This document shows, one piece after another, positions 11,356 to 21,830 of a stretch of 64,000 bases of DNA. Position 1 is the first letter of the stretch; each line of letters begins with the position of its first letter. The notes under the pieces were generated by a model. It was not told where the DNA came from, did no database searches, and saw nothing but the letters and a program-made list of their open reading frames with translations. Source of the stretch: Symbiodinium natans. Lineage: Eukaryota; Sar; Dinophyceae; Suessiales; Symbiodiniaceae. Location: assembly GCA_905221605.1 (NCBI GenBank), contig CAJNDS010001669.1, forward strand, positions 552,001 to 616,000, written 5' to 3'. Made by a program: the position numbers and the translations under genes.

Positions 11356-12072
11356 TTACATTCTACGTTCTCGTCGTTTTTGCTCCTTAAGAGCACGCCT
11401 TCTGAGCATATGGGCTTCTCTGAGTTGTTCAAGGTACTCAGGCTGAGCGAAAGGTAAGCTCACGTTGGAAGACACCGAAGATGCGGGAAGAGGCAGGTTC
11501 ATGTCCGAGCTTGAAGGAACCGATGACACACAAGAAGTCTGGTTGATGTCCGAACAAAAGACCGAAGACTCAGGTACACGAGCAGATTGCCGACCGGATT
11601 CTGGCGGCTCTGGAACTGTAATACCCTTGTCGCTCCATTTGGAAGCCTGTTCCGTGGCAGGTACATTCTCCCTGACGCTGCCAGTATCAGTAACTTCCGT
11701 GCCTTCCAGACTTTGTATCCTGTCCGAGAGCACCTGAATAGCGTCATGTGCTTTCGCCATCAGACTTCCAACCAGGCCTTCTGTAATGCGTCTGCACTCA
11801 TCACTGGAAAACACCTCTTCAACAGTTTGTGTCGCCATGTTCACAAACGTGCCGAGGTCTTCCTGAGCTGGAGAACAGACCGGTCCGAAATCCTGCTGTT
11901 CCACGTCCAGTCCCAAGGCAGAGTAGAGACAAATGGGTTGCCTAGGTCCGCGACACTGTGCTGCATGAAAGAGAGCTCGCCACAATAAGTCTGCAACTTC
12001 TTCCAACCCAGCCTTTTGAGCACAGCGTAGACTGTAAGCAATGCACGATGCAAGTTTCCCGGTGGCCTCCAT
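11356..12072 (-). CDS. Intronless 238-aa protein of unknown function, retroposed gene
   Basis: I do not recognise the family. From the first ATG (12072) the protein is 238 residues. The first 120 are rich in predicted helix, with paired Cys/Ala segments and an Asp/Glu-rich stretch. A Ser/Pro/Val-rich, probably disordered region follows, then a very basic C-terminus (Arg/Lys-rich helix). The frame is uninterrupted, unlike most other genes in the window. About 60 bases upstream sits a perfect tandem pair of spliced-leader relicts, as expected if a trans-spliced mRNA was reverse-transcribed and reinserted twice. The frame stays open upstream to a TTG at 12114, but the ATG fits the leader position better. 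Telomere-like tracts flank the unit on both sides (about 11170-11214 and from 12163). It could be a live retrogene or a recent pseudogene with its frame still intact. Confidence 0.7.
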   Translation of the reverse strand: MEATGKLASCIAYSLRCAQKAGLEEVADLLWRALFHAAQCRGPRQPICLYSALGLDVEQQDFGPVCSPAQEDLGTFVNMATQTVEEVFSSDECRRITEGLVGSLMAKAHDAIQVLSDRIQSLEGTEVTDTGSVRENVPATEQASKWSDKGITVPEPPESGRQSARVPESSVFCSDINQTSCVSSVPSSSDMNLPLPASSVSSNVSLPFAQPEYLEQLREAHMLRRRALKEQKRRERRM

Positions 12073-12132
12073 TGCAATACGATGGGGAGGAAACCTAATT
12101 GGAAAAGCACTCAATAGAGTCTCGTAGCCAAA

Positions 12133-12162
12133 CTTGAGCCAAAATGGCTTGAGCCAAAATGG
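12133..12162 (-). other. Tandem relict dinoflagellate spliced-leader sequences
   Basis: Read on the minus strand, two exact head-to-tail copies of CCATTTTGGCTCAAG occupy 12162-12148 and 12147-12133, followed by the gene's 5' leader. This 15-mer is the part of the dinoflagellate spliced leader left after a new leader is joined at its internal AG. Two copies mean two cycles of trans-splicing, reverse transcription and integration. Confidence 0.93.
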
Positions 12163-12225
12163 CCCCTAAACCCTAAACCCTAAACCCTAAAACCCTAAAC
12201 CCTAAACATGAGTCACGGGGACCCT
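12163..12225 (-). repeat. Telomere-like tract abutting the leader relicts
   Basis: CCCTAAA units start directly after the outer relict spliced leader, so the retrocopy 5' end and the telomere-like tract share a junction. Confidence 0.8.
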
Positions 12226-12434
12226 GATGGAGTTTTAAGGGCTGGGTTCCCTGCTTCAGGGGTAGGGGGCCTTACCGACAGGGCCCAAGAACCCTTGAGA
12301 AGGAGTACCTGGACCCCAAAAAAGTATGCAAAAAAACTAAAGCAGCTCAAAACCCATAAAGGAGCCGTTATTTTACATACTTCGTGGGCGGTTGTGGCAT
12401 CCTAGCCTTATACCCTAAACCCTCTAGTCCTTGG

Positions 12435-12596
12435 CTACTCGGAGGCTCATGGCTAGTTGTAAGTATGACTACAAGTCTTGGAACGGTACTCATGACCCCC
12501 TGTTCAGGAGTACTTCTCATGACCCCCTGTTCAGGAGTACTTCTCATGACCCCCTGTTCAGGAGTACTTATAACCCGACTTGAAGCCATCCAAGTA
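12435..12596. mobile_element. MITE family A copy with internal 27-bp x 3 expansion
   Basis: Left arm TACTCGGAGGCTCATGG and degenerate right arm GCCATCCAAGTA bound a unit ACTCATGACCCCCTGTTCAG... of 27 bases repeated three times (12488-12568), which differs only in the first base. The open frames seen here on both strands come from the repeat. Confidence 0.65.
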
Positions 12597-12599
12597 TGG

Positions 12600-13770
12600 C
12601 TGAAGGCCTAAACCCTAAACCCTAAACCCGAAACCCTAAACCCTTGCATGGCTATACGTCGCTGTGACTGCTAAGGTATTTGGGCGCGGCTGAGTCCGGC
12701 TTCTCAATATCGGGCCTGGGTGGTGCACGGGCCCATCCGTGCAGCCGCTGCGTTGCTGTGGAAGAAGTCGTAGTCGTTCCTGCAGACTTGCGTTTGAGGG
12801 TTTAGGGTTTAGGGGTTTAGGGTTTGTGTTGCTAGGGTGTAGGGTTTTGAGGTTAGGGTTTAGGGCTTCGTTTTAAGAAGCGGGTATTCCCCCTGAACCT
12901 AAACCTGCCCAGAGAGCCCAGCACCCCTTTGACTCAGGAAGGGGCCTTAACTCATATTGGGAACCCTTTGAATGATTTTCGGTAGCTTCCCTAAACCCTA
13001 AACCCTAAACCCTAAACCCTAACCCCTAACCCTAAACTTTCAGCACATTCGTATTGGGCTCTCTGGTGGACCCTTGGGCAAACAGCCCGCCGAGCTGTGC
13101 TACCCGAAGCCCGGATCATCCCTAAGCTCCAATACCCCCAATTGAAGAGTAAGTAGGATCCTTGAAATATGAGGGGTTCCTTGTATGGTTTAAGGAAAGC
13201 TCCTTCATTAAAGAGATTCCTTAACACATCTCGGGGTTCCTTGTCCGGTTTAAGAAAAAATTGGATGGCCTAAGGAATTTTCCGTCATTAAAAGGGGTAT
13301 TGGAGTCTCTAGGTACGACTTCAAGTCCAAAGGTCAGCCCGGTTTGGCCAGCGCCCTCCAGGCTGCGTCCCAGCGCCCCCGCCGCGGCCAGCAGGCAGTG
13401 CGCGAGCGCGTGGAGCGCGTGGGCGTGGCTCCAGTCTGGCTGGGACTCAGTAACCCAGAGAGCCCACGCAACTTGAAAGAAGGGCATACCATTAGTTGAA
13501 TACTTAAGCACGACCCCTGCAGTAGTAGCATTCACTGCTATTTACTAGTTTTTTCCTATACCGCTGCTGATACTATTATTCATGCTATCAACATATTTTA
13601 TGATTAGCTGTACTTCTACCTTTATTGCTACCAGCAACCCTAAACCCTAAAGCCTAAAGCCTAAACCCAAAACCCTAAACTATAAAAGCAACTTTGAACC
13701 CTCCCATCTTAGGCTAGAGTTTGCCACCTGCTGGCTGGGATGGAAGCAAGCCGCTGCTGATGTTGTCCTG
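12600..13770. other. Gene-less stretch with family B element
   Basis: Telomere-like scraps, a family B inverted-repeat element (13127-13311) and AT-rich filler (13540-13640). A minus-strand frame at 13221-13535 overlaps the element and shows no domain. Confidence 0.55.
13127..13311. mobile_element. MITE family B copy
   Basis: The ends CTCCAATACCCCCA and GGGGTATTGGAGTCTCT are inverted repeats. The interior has two GGTTTAAG/CTTAAACC-like palindromic modules and the TAGGATCCTT word shared with other family B copies. Confidence 0.65.
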
Positions 13771-13773
13771 CGG

Positions 13774-13927
13774 GTTTAGGGTTTAGGGTTTAGGGTGTAG
13801 GGTTTAGGGTTTAGGGTTTAGGGTTTAGGGTTTAGGGTTTAGGGTTTAGGGTTTAGGGTTTAGGGTTTAGGGTTTAGGGTTTAGGGTTTAGGGTTTAGGG
13901 TTTAGGGTTTAGGGTTTAGGGTTTGGG
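13774..13927 (+). repeat. Longest telomere-like tract (TTTAGGG, about 21 units)
   Basis: Almost perfect heptamers across about 150 bases with one GTGTAGG deviation near the start. It is the longest such array in the window. Confidence 0.95.
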
Positions 13928-13929
13928 GT

Positions 13930-15400
13930 CAAGGGTTTGGGTTTGGGGTTTAGGGCTTTTGCTTTCGTACACATCTCGATTTCGGCGTCTAGGGTTTTAA
14001 GGTTTAGGGCTTAGGAATTTAGTGGGGGGTGTCTCCAGACGGATCAAAACTGCTGAGACTGGACATGATGCTAGGGTTTTAGGGTTTAGGGTTTAGGGTT
14101 TAGCCTCAATGCGTCTGTATGTAGGATCAAAGATCTCCAACAATGACGAGCTCAGGGAACGCTTCCAGGCATGGTTTTAATACCATTAGTGCTAGGAGGA
14201 TTACAAGCACTATTCACACTATTAATACTAGTTAGACTACCAGTACTATTCATTCATAGTACGAATAATACTGTTCATGCGATTCGTACTATTCATGCTA
14301 TTCATACTATTAATACAACTATTTCTGGCAATGCTCCCTAACCCTATAAACCCTAAACCCTAAACCCTAGGCCCAAGCCCTAAACCCTGAACCCTAAACC
14401 CTTTGGAGATCCCAGAAGTCCAAGAGTGATGACGAATTTGGCGAACACAGACTTCCAAAAGCGACGACAGTTTCGCATTCATGTCGCGAACCCAGAAGCC
14501 AAAAAGTGATGACAGTTTCCCTGGTTGCTATTTAACCCCCCAGTAAACGTTTAATTTTTAGCTCCCTTGGCGCGCCACTCGATCCAGCCCATCTGACTCT
14601 TAACTTAGGAACCCCATAGAGTTGACAGAGTGTTTGGGAAATTATGAACTTTATGATGATATTTATACTCGAAAATATTGATAACAATAGTGATAGTCTG
14701 TCCTCAACGGGGGAGTGCCTCATGGAAAACCTGAACGATGGAACAAAGCATCGCCACGATGCAGATGTACGGAGTTGCTACTTGACTGCTTGCGGAAGGC
14801 CTTCATAGACTGGGAGCGCATGCTTTCTGGTGCGCTGAACCTAGACGTTGTGCTACGGAGCCATGCGCCCTGTGTGCAGGAGGCGGGGGCGCTGAAGGGC
14901 GTGTCATTAAAAAAGGAGAGAGTATCATCCTTATGAACGACCCCAAAAAGGGACCTCTAATTTTGGGGAAAGACCCTCATATCATGATCCCTAAACACCC
15001 GAACGCCTTGATTCTTGTTTTGCTGTTGGCAACGGGATTCCTGCCGTAAGAACTCGACACCTGCTGTTTGCTTGATCATGACCACATCATCCCATGCAAG
15101 ATTCTTTGGTAACTTGCGACAAAGGTTGTCTGAGGAAAAGGTCGAACACTGAACCCTTGATGCATGGACTGAAGGTGGCGCCAGCCCCCCCCCCCCCCCC
15201 CCCCCCAGGTTTAGGTAGTTTAGGGTTTAGGGTTTAGGGTTTGGGGTTTGGGGTTTAGGGTTTAGGGTTTAGTGACCCTAAACCCCTGAACCATTTTGCA
15301 ACCCCTGAAGCCTTGTGAGGCACGGAGCTGGGCTTCTGCCCCCAAGCCCCTCATTCCTTTGTTTGATACATCCCCTTAACCCCCTACCCCCAAAACAAAT
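13930..15400. other. Gene-less stretch
   Basis: Holds telomere-like scraps, AT-rich DNA built from TACTATTCATGC-like words (14176-14335), a run of about 22 C (15186-15207) and short open frames (14532-14936) without recognisable protein. Confidence 0.55.
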
Positions 15401-15404
15401 CTAT

Positions 15405-15502
15405 ACACCGTAAACCCTAAGCCCTAAACCCCAAACCCTAAACCCTAAACCCTAATCCCTAAACCCTAAACCCTAAACCCTAATCCCTAAACCCTAAACC
15501 CT
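15405..15502 (-). repeat. Telomere-like tract (CCCTAAA with CCCTAAT variants)
   Basis: About 13 units; CCCTAATCCCTAAA dimers appear twice at regular spacing, so there was a small higher-order duplication. Confidence 0.9.
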
Positions 15503-15599
15503 CATTGGGATGAGAGGCGTGCAGGCCAGGAGCCCGCCCGGACGCAGCGAGCGCAGCGCGGGCCTTCCGAGCTTTGGACCCGGAGAGCCCTGAATGGGT

Positions 15600-15691
15600 G
15601 GGTTTAGGGTTTAGGGTTTGGGGTTTAGGGTTTAGGGTTTAGGGTTTAGGGTTTAGGGTTTAGGGTTTAGGGTTTGGGGTTTGGGGTTTAG

Positions 15692-15725
<34 letters not shown>

Positions 15726-15727
15726 GG
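15600..15727 (+). repeat. TTTAGGG tract grading into TTGAGGG tract
   Basis: About 12 TTTAGGG/TTTGGGG units, then about five TTGAGGG units. Variant units are clustered, not interspersed. Confidence 0.9.
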
Positions 15728-15730
15728 CCA

Positions 15731-15840
15731 CTATTTGGAGGTTCCTGGGTAGTTGCAAGTATAATTTTGATAACGCTACTTAGACCCTACCTAGGGTACT
15801 TACACCCCCCCGTATGTTTACCCATGAGCCTCCAAGTAGT
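15731..15840. mobile_element. MITE family A copy, about 110 bp
   Basis: Arms CTATTTGGAGGTTCCTGGGTA and TACCCATGAGCCTCCAAGTAG form an inverted pair; the interior is compact, with no telomere-like insert. Confidence 0.7.
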
Positions 15841-15901
15841 TAAGAAATACATACCTCAAACTATGTAGGGATCCTCATGATGATGTAAGGTACATATTTC
15901 C

Positions 15902-15951
15902 TAACCCTAAACCCTAAACCCTAAACCCTAAACCCTAAACCCTAAACCCTC
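15902..15951 (-). repeat. Telomere-like tract inside a family B remnant
   Basis: About seven CCCTAAA units interrupt a family B remnant. GGGATCCTCATGATG-type sequence lies to the left and CTTGGGCTTTCTGGGA to the right. Confidence 0.75.
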
Positions 15952-16519
15952 AATGAAGGGATCTTGGGCTTTCTGGGACTTTGGCTTCGAATCTCACACT
16001 GGCAACTGGAGGCGAGGCCCTTGTCCACTCGTTCGGATGGAAAGGTACACCACAGGCACTCTTCAACCCGCTCAGAATGACCAGGATGTTACAAACAGTA
16101 AACCCTCATCCCCAAACCCTAAACCCTAAACCCTGAACCCTAAACCCTAAACCCTGTTCTTTGAAATGGCTTAGGGTTTGTAGGGTTCGGGATTAAGGTT
16201 TCGACTCTCACACTTGCACACGCGTGCGAGGCTTCTGGCACGATGTCGAAGCTGTGGGTCAAGCACTGCAACTCTGTACAAACCCACCATTACGGGTAGG
16301 AAGTCCGTGCCAGATACCCGCTGTACATTGCAACAACTGTCAGCTTGCCCATTTCTGCACCCCTCCCCCCCCTCCCCCCCCCTTCATGGTTCTCTGGCTC
16401 TCTACGCCTATCCTGAGTAAAATTTGCTAAGTGCGGCAACTGGGGGGGGGTTGCAACACATCTTCGCTCGCTGCTTTGTAAGCGAGTGCGAACATTCAGG
16501 GAACTCTTGTCCCTTGCTT

Positions 16520-16765
16520 TGACGCTCATGGGTAGTTAGAAGTAGGGTTCTTAGTATGTACTCATAAACCCTACTTAAGGTACCTATAACCACTCTGCTT
16601 ATAACCTTATAACCACTCTACGTGTAACCCTACTTAAGGTACTAAACCCTAAACCCTAAACCCTAAACCCTAAACCCTAAACCCTAAACCCTAAACCCTA
16701 AACCCTAAACCCTAAACCCTAAACCCTAAACCCTACGTAGAACTACCCATTGAACCTCCAAGTAC
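16520..16765. mobile_element. MITE family A copy carrying a 90-bp telomere-like insert
   Basis: Left arm CTCATGGGTAGTTAGAAGTA and right arm AACTACCCATTGAACCTCCA bound the element. At 16644-16734 about 13 perfect CCCTAAA units lie between the arms. This is the clearest case of a long tract inside one element. Confidence 0.75.
16644..16734 (-). repeat. Telomere-like tract (CCCTAAA, about 13 units)
   Basis: Perfect heptamers within the family A element at 16520-16765. Confidence 0.95.
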
Positions 16766-17200
16766 CTTGGCCTCCAGACCGATGCTGTGAGAAGTTCTCG
16801 GACCCCCCCAGGCAAGGTCGCAGAATAGAAAATTACTACATTGCAACGCTGTTAGAATACTGTTACATTGTCATATTGTCATATAATAACTTGTCATATT
16901 TTCTTTTTCTAATATTCTTAATAGAATCAAGCATTATTCGTATGTTGCTATATTATATCATCAGGTGAATATATCTTTACATTATATGATATGGCTATAT
17001 AAATTCACATGTTATGTTTTGTATTGTGTTTTGCTACATGTTGGGATCTTGTTCTGGGTTTGTCATTCTACTAATTTGTATTCTGTTTACGTGTGTCATC
17101 GTGACTTGAGGCCAAGGTCTACACAACAAGTTCATGCAGCGATGCTCTAATTTCAGCAGCCAAACACCCCTTCAGCAGCCACTGGCGAAGCAGTGGAGCC
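16766..17200. other. AT-rich gene-less stretch
   Basis: AT-rich sequence with short open frames lacking any domain. It lies 3' of the minus-strand gene at 17204-18512 and may include its 3' untranslated region. Confidence 0.5.
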
Positions 17201-17203
17201 CCA

Positions 17204-18512
17204 TCAAAAGTGGATCTCCACCGAAATCTCACAGTTCTTGGCGTCTCTGCTGATCGACTGTCTGAAGTCCCAATCTGCTTCTTCCCCATTCCGCAGCTGG
17301 CAGCATGTCTTGTCGCCGAAATTGTGCTCGATCGGCTGTGCGCTGAGCTGCTTGCGGGCTCCTTCACCAACTGTGACACAGGCTGCGATGCTGCCCACGC
17401 CTGAGGGCACGGCAGAAGAGCATTTCAGCTCGATACTGCCCCACCCCTTTGCCTTCTTGAATCCGGCGCCATGCTTTCCACCAGTCTGTCTGGCGAGGAT
17501 CACCATTCGGAAGGTGGAGGGCTCGGCCTGCCCGGGGAAGTGGAGCTGAAACTCTGGGCTGAGCAGCCTCTCCGAGTTGGATTCAAACTTCGCAGCGTCC
17601 ACATACCACTTGACCAGCTGCCGGTTCTCATCCAACTGTGTGGCCTCCAGAGTGCCCGGCCGCACGCGCGGCGAGACGCTGGGCGAGACGCTGGGCGAGG
17701 TGGGCTTGGGGGAGCCCTGCGACGCTGGGCTCACGCTGCCCAAGAGGCGGGGGTAGTCGCATCCGGGCTGAAGTGCAGGCATTGGGGCGACAGGCATGGC
17801 CAGCGTAACTGGCACTGGCAGGAGTGACACCATTGGAGCTGCCTGGGCCAGGCAGGGCTGCGTGGGGACCCACGCCGAGGCCGTCCCGGGCACCGCCTGT
17901 GTTGCCTGCGTGGCTGGTGGTGCCACAGCTTCCAGGGCCGGTGCCATGATCTTCTCCTCCCTGACCATCGCGTCCCATTCCCATCGGTCAGGGGTTGCCT
18001 GCTTCATTGTTGTTCATTGTTGGGAGTATCTTTAAAATTATCATGTTTTTCCTTATTGGGAATTTAAGACGACAAAAATGCAAAATTATAACCAACAAGG
18101 ACCCAGTTGCGGAGTGCAACAGGCATGGCTTCGAGACGCCGGCCTTGGCCGGCAGCGCCTCCTCCGGTGCCTCGTCCAGGCTCTTGCAGAGTGCTTCCAG
18201 ATCCCAAGGGTCCGGCGTCTCGAAACGGTTCAGCGTCCGCAGGGTCTGTAGCTTTTTGACGGTCTTCACCGGCTCGGTGGATTCTGGAGATTCCTCAATC
18301 ACCTCCTTGTCAGTTTTCTGCTCAGCGGCCTTGCCTGTGATGTGGAGATCGCCTTCAGATGCCGTGGGCTCCTCCATGACCAGGGCCGCTTCGGGCGCCG
18401 TCTGCGAGCGTTGCAAGAACTGGCGCGGGCGGGCCTCGGAAACCTGAACGAAGGTGTTGACTACAGTGATGTCATGCTCCATTAGAACTGGCATCGCATC
18501 TGCTGATGCCAT
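17204..18512 (-). CDS. Two-exon dinoflagellate-specific protein, about 398 aa
   Basis: Exon 1 is 18512-18111 and exon 2 is 17998-17204; removing the 112-base GC-AG intron joins them in frame. The start is the ATG at 18512 (MASADAMPV); the longer frame upstream reads into telomere-like repeat. The first half is low-complexity (Ala/Pro/Thr/Glu). The last 130 residues form a compact domain beginning near VKWYVDAAKFESN and continuing through FKKAKGWGSIELKC and EHNFGDKTCCQL to the end. I recognise this C-terminal domain from many dinoflagellate predicted proteins, which share the WYVDA, FKKAKG and EHDF words; no biochemical role is known to me. Four Cys occur in it. Expression or function is not shown by the sequence. 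Confidence 0.8.
17999..18110 (-). other. GC-AG intron, 112 nt
   Basis: On the minus strand exon 1 ends at TCC, the intron begins GCAACTGGG and ends GAAGCAG, and exon 2 begins GCAACCCCT. The intron start and the exon 2 start share GCAAC, the direct-repeat signature common at dinoflagellate introns. Without splicing the frame shifts, because 112 is not a multiple of 3. Confidence 0.75.
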
Positions 18513-18643
18513 GGTGTCGAGGGCTACGGATACAGAAAAAGCCGGGGCTGTGCCGGGCGATGCGAAAGCAGGTCGTCTCCTATGCACCTCGAGCCTTGCA
18601 GCTATACAGGGTTTGGGGTTGCAGATTCTCAGAACCCTAAATC

Positions 18644-18702
18644 CCCAAACCCCCAAACCCTAAACCCTAAACCCCAAACCCTAAACCCTAAACCCCAAAC
18701 CC
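18644..18702 (-). repeat. Telomere-like tract, mixed CCCCAAA/CCCTAAA
   Basis: Alternating CCCTAAA and CCCCAAA units about 130 bases upstream of the start codon of the gene at 17204-18512. Confidence 0.85.
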
Positions 18703-18772
18703 ATGTGCTCTGTGCACTGCATGAGGGCTCGCCTGCGGCCATGCGTACCGGAGCACCGTTTCAAAGCTAAAC

Positions 18773-18870
18773 GTAAACCCTAAACCCTAAACCCCCTTAG
18801 GGTTTAGGGTTTAGGGTTTAGGGAACCCTAAACCCTAAACCCTAAACCCTAAACCCTAAACCCTAAACCT
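18773..18870. repeat. Inverted telomere-like tracts (CCCTAAA / TTTAGGG / CCCTAAA)
   Basis: A short CCCTAAA tract, then four TTTAGGG units, then six CCCTAAA units with almost no spacer. The orientation switches twice within 100 bases. Confidence 0.9.
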
Positions 18871-18954
18871 CCCAACCCTAAGCAGACCCTGCCTGAGATG
18901 CGATGCCCGAGAGGCCAGGGAACCTGAGAGAGCTGTCTGCGCTTTACGGTTTAG

Positions 18955-19001
18955 AGTTTAGGGTTTAGGGTTTAGGGTTTAGGGTTTAGGGTTTAGGGTT
19001 T
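18955..19001 (+). repeat. Telomere-like tract (TTTAGGG)
   Basis: About six TTTAGGG units followed by TTTTTTG. Confidence 0.85.
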
Positions 19002-19009
19002 TTTGTAGG

Positions 19010-21310
19010 AGGGTGAGGGTTGAAAGGTCTCGGGGATTAGGGTTTATGGGGGGTTAGGGACTTAGGAGTTTAAGGGTTAGGCCACTCTGCAGGGAACTAT
19101 AGCCAGGTTTTGTTTTGGGGGTTTGGGGTTTAGGGTTTAGGGTGACAAGGCGACCGGGATCAAGCAGGAGATAGGGATTAGGGTTCAGTCGTTCCTAAAC
19201 CTTCAGCCCTAAACACCTAAACCCTAAACCCTAAACCCTAGACCCTGAACCCTAAACCCTAAACCCTAAACCCTAAACCGCATGATTGACGTCTCCAGTT
19301 GGCCGGTGTAGTCCAGATAGAGCAGGTCCAGCGCGCCGGTCGCTTCGGCCGAGCGCAGGAAGTCCTTGCAAAGAGACGAGCTGTGAAGGCAGGGGAATAC
19401 ACGATAACACATTGTGGTACGATAGAAGCATATACCATTCTACACGATAACGCTGTAATATACAAAGCATGGAACATAAGTTACTGTATGCTACAATGAC
19501 AATGCTCCGTCTAGTAAATGGTGCACGCAACGCCTCGCACGAAAACGAAAGGATGGGCCAGATGCGTGCAGCTAGGCGCTAACAATGTCGCAAAGAGTGC
19601 TCTAGCAAGAGAAAGGGCAAGAGCGGCAATGCAACAAACCAGGCTATCCACAAGCCCGTGACAAAACAAGATTTGCTCAGGTGTGCCTGTAGCCCCTAAA
19701 CCCTAAACCCTAAAACCTAAACCCTAAACCCTAAACCCCAAACCCCAAGCCCTAAACCCTAAACCCTAAACCCGCCCAAACCCCAAGCCCGGTGCCCTCT
19801 CAGCTCCTGCACTCGGCCACACCAGCTCGAGATCCCTCGCTCTCTCCTCGTTGGCAGAGGTGTGACCCTCACTTTCCACGCATCGGAAGCCCTACGGTTG
19901 CAAAACAGCGCACGCGGCAGTCGGTAAGGCAAGCACAAGTCTCAGAACAACCCTGCGCTGGCCGCACACGCTTCAAACTCGTAGATTCGAAGAAGAGGCT
20001 GTATAGCATTGAGGAAGAGGGCACGTGGACCCTGTCAGGCTGAGAAGTAGCCATGCCCCCCCCCATTTTAACATGGGTTCCAAAAAGTGGGTTTAGCATA
20101 TTTGGCCCAATGACATAACTCTTGCACCGCCTCAAGGATGCCAGTACTCAATGTGAAAATGGGGGGGGGGGGTCGACCTTGGGCCGACTTAGATGAGGGC
20201 TAGCAGCCGGTGCAAGATTTCCCCCATCCACCCGTAGTAGTACTCCTCGTGAAGCTTCAATCGTTCCCATTCTGCAAACAGCCATGATCTACCGACAATC
20301 ATGGCTTCGTATGCCCACAATGCAATTGAGATGCAGCGCTTCCACGACAGCCGGCACCACGTTCGGCGACAGGATCCTAAACGCATATCGCAGTTCCGGT
20401 CAAGTGTACCCCGGGTCACACAACCTTTGACCGTCGATGCCACAGTGGCGCTTTCTATTCCAGAGACCCCGATGCCCCTTGATTGAGGACTACGCCTCCA
20501 ACCAAATACGGGGTCCGTGAACTATGGCATATTCTAACCTGAAGCCCAGACCCTGAAGCATCCCTAAACCCTATACAGATCCTAAAGCCTAAAGCCTAAA
20601 GCCTCAAGCCTCAAGCCTAAAGCCTAAAGCCTAAAGCCTCCACTCTAAACCCTAAACCCTAAACCCTGTGTTGAACCCAGACTCTTGACATCAGCTGGCA
20701 CGACAAGTCTTCCGGCAGGAAATGCAAGAAACGCTGAAATCCTCAGCACCTGAACCTCAAGCAAGTCCATTCCAGCGTGACTCCTCCAACCTGCAAAGCA
20801 GAACCCCTTAACCCTGAACCCTAAACCCTAAACCCTAAACTTACTTGTGGTCTCTGGGCTCCTTTCGAGCCCGAAGCCGCCAACCCCATGCACGCACAAC
20901 GCGGCTGCCCGGGCTAGGCTTTGAGGCTTTGAGGGTTCAGGGTTTAGGGTTTAGGGTTTAGGGTTTCAGGGTTTCAGGGTTTAGGGTTAGGGTTCAGAGT
21001 TCCAGGTTTAGGCTCAGGGTTCGCGTTTAGGACTCCACTGCTGCTGCCCAGGCATCCGCTCAGCTGGCAGTCCACGCCCACACAATGCCTGGACATGTCC
21101 CGGAATGCGTAGCTCTCTAAAGTAGGGTGCCTTTTTGGGCACTTGCTACAGGGGTGCCGTACTATATGACCCATAAAGGCTTAGAGAACTACCCATACGA
21201 ATGGAATCCCAAAATGGCTGAAGGACGATTGTTAACTCAGGGCTCTCTGCGACCTTGCAGCTTGATGATATCTCACGTTCGGGGTGTTTTGTGGCGACCT
21301 TCAATTTCAA
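19010..21310. other. Gene-less stretch with uncertain open frames
   Basis: Telomere-like scraps with single-copy-looking inserts. Open frames at 19792-20043 (+) and 20189-20443 (-) have balanced composition but no domain I recognise. Either could be a decayed exon, so I do not call a gene. Confidence 0.5.
20579..20672 (-). repeat. CCTAAAG/CCTCAAG variant heptamer tract
   Basis: About nine heptamers of CCTAAAG and CCTCAAG precede three ordinary CCCTAAA units. It is a variant unit amplified as a block, in the same period as the telomere unit. Confidence 0.8.
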
Positions 21311-21317
21311 GAACGTC

Positions 21318-21407
21318 CCAGGATGGGCTATTAGGCCCTATAATCCCCGTAATCAACCCTATAAAGGGCCTTTTTAAGGGGGTATAGGGTATCATAGCCC
21401 ATCCTGG
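21318..21407. mobile_element. 90-bp element with perfect 14-bp inverted ends
   Basis: CCAGGATGGGCTAT at the left and ATAGCCCATCCTGG at the right are exact inverted repeats. The interior adds GGCCCTATA/TATAGGG and AAGGGCC pairs, so the whole unit could fold into one hairpin. I see only this copy. Confidence 0.65.
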
Positions 21408-21736
21408 TCTCCAACGTGTTGGGGAGAGTGGAGACTCTCATGCCGCAGGAATCTTCTGCCAGCCACCGGCGTGCAAAATGGCACCCCAAGCACCCAACCT
21501 TATCAGGGTTTCGGGTTTCGGGTTTAGGGTCTTGTTACATGTCTGTGCCAGGACCTAAACACCCATCTCAGCCAGTGCGGAAGGCGAGACCAAGCTGTCA
21601 GCTATTTGGGTTTAAGGTTTAGGGTTTAGGGTTTAGGGTTTCACTTGCATCCCTTGCCTGCGACGTCTCGGCATCCGCTCCATCCAACACGAGGGCCAGC
21701 GGGGTATCCTCACTGGTTTAGGCTCAGGGGCTTCAG

Positions 21737-21830
21737 GTTTTGGTTTAGGGTTTAAGGTTTAGGGTTTAGGGTTTAGGGTTTAGGGTTTAGGGTTTAGGCT
21801 TTAGGCTTTAGGCTTTAGGGTTTCGGGTGC
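21737..21830 (+). repeat. Telomere-like tract with TTTAGGC block
   Basis: About seven TTTAGGG units flanked by TTTAGGC units at the right end (GGCTTTAGGCTTTAGGC). Confidence 0.85.

Noticed and set aside
20189..20443. 84-residue minus-strand frame (WCRLSWKRCISIALWAYEA) that looks protein-like
   Set aside because: Balanced composition only; no homologous family recognised, no splice partner found.
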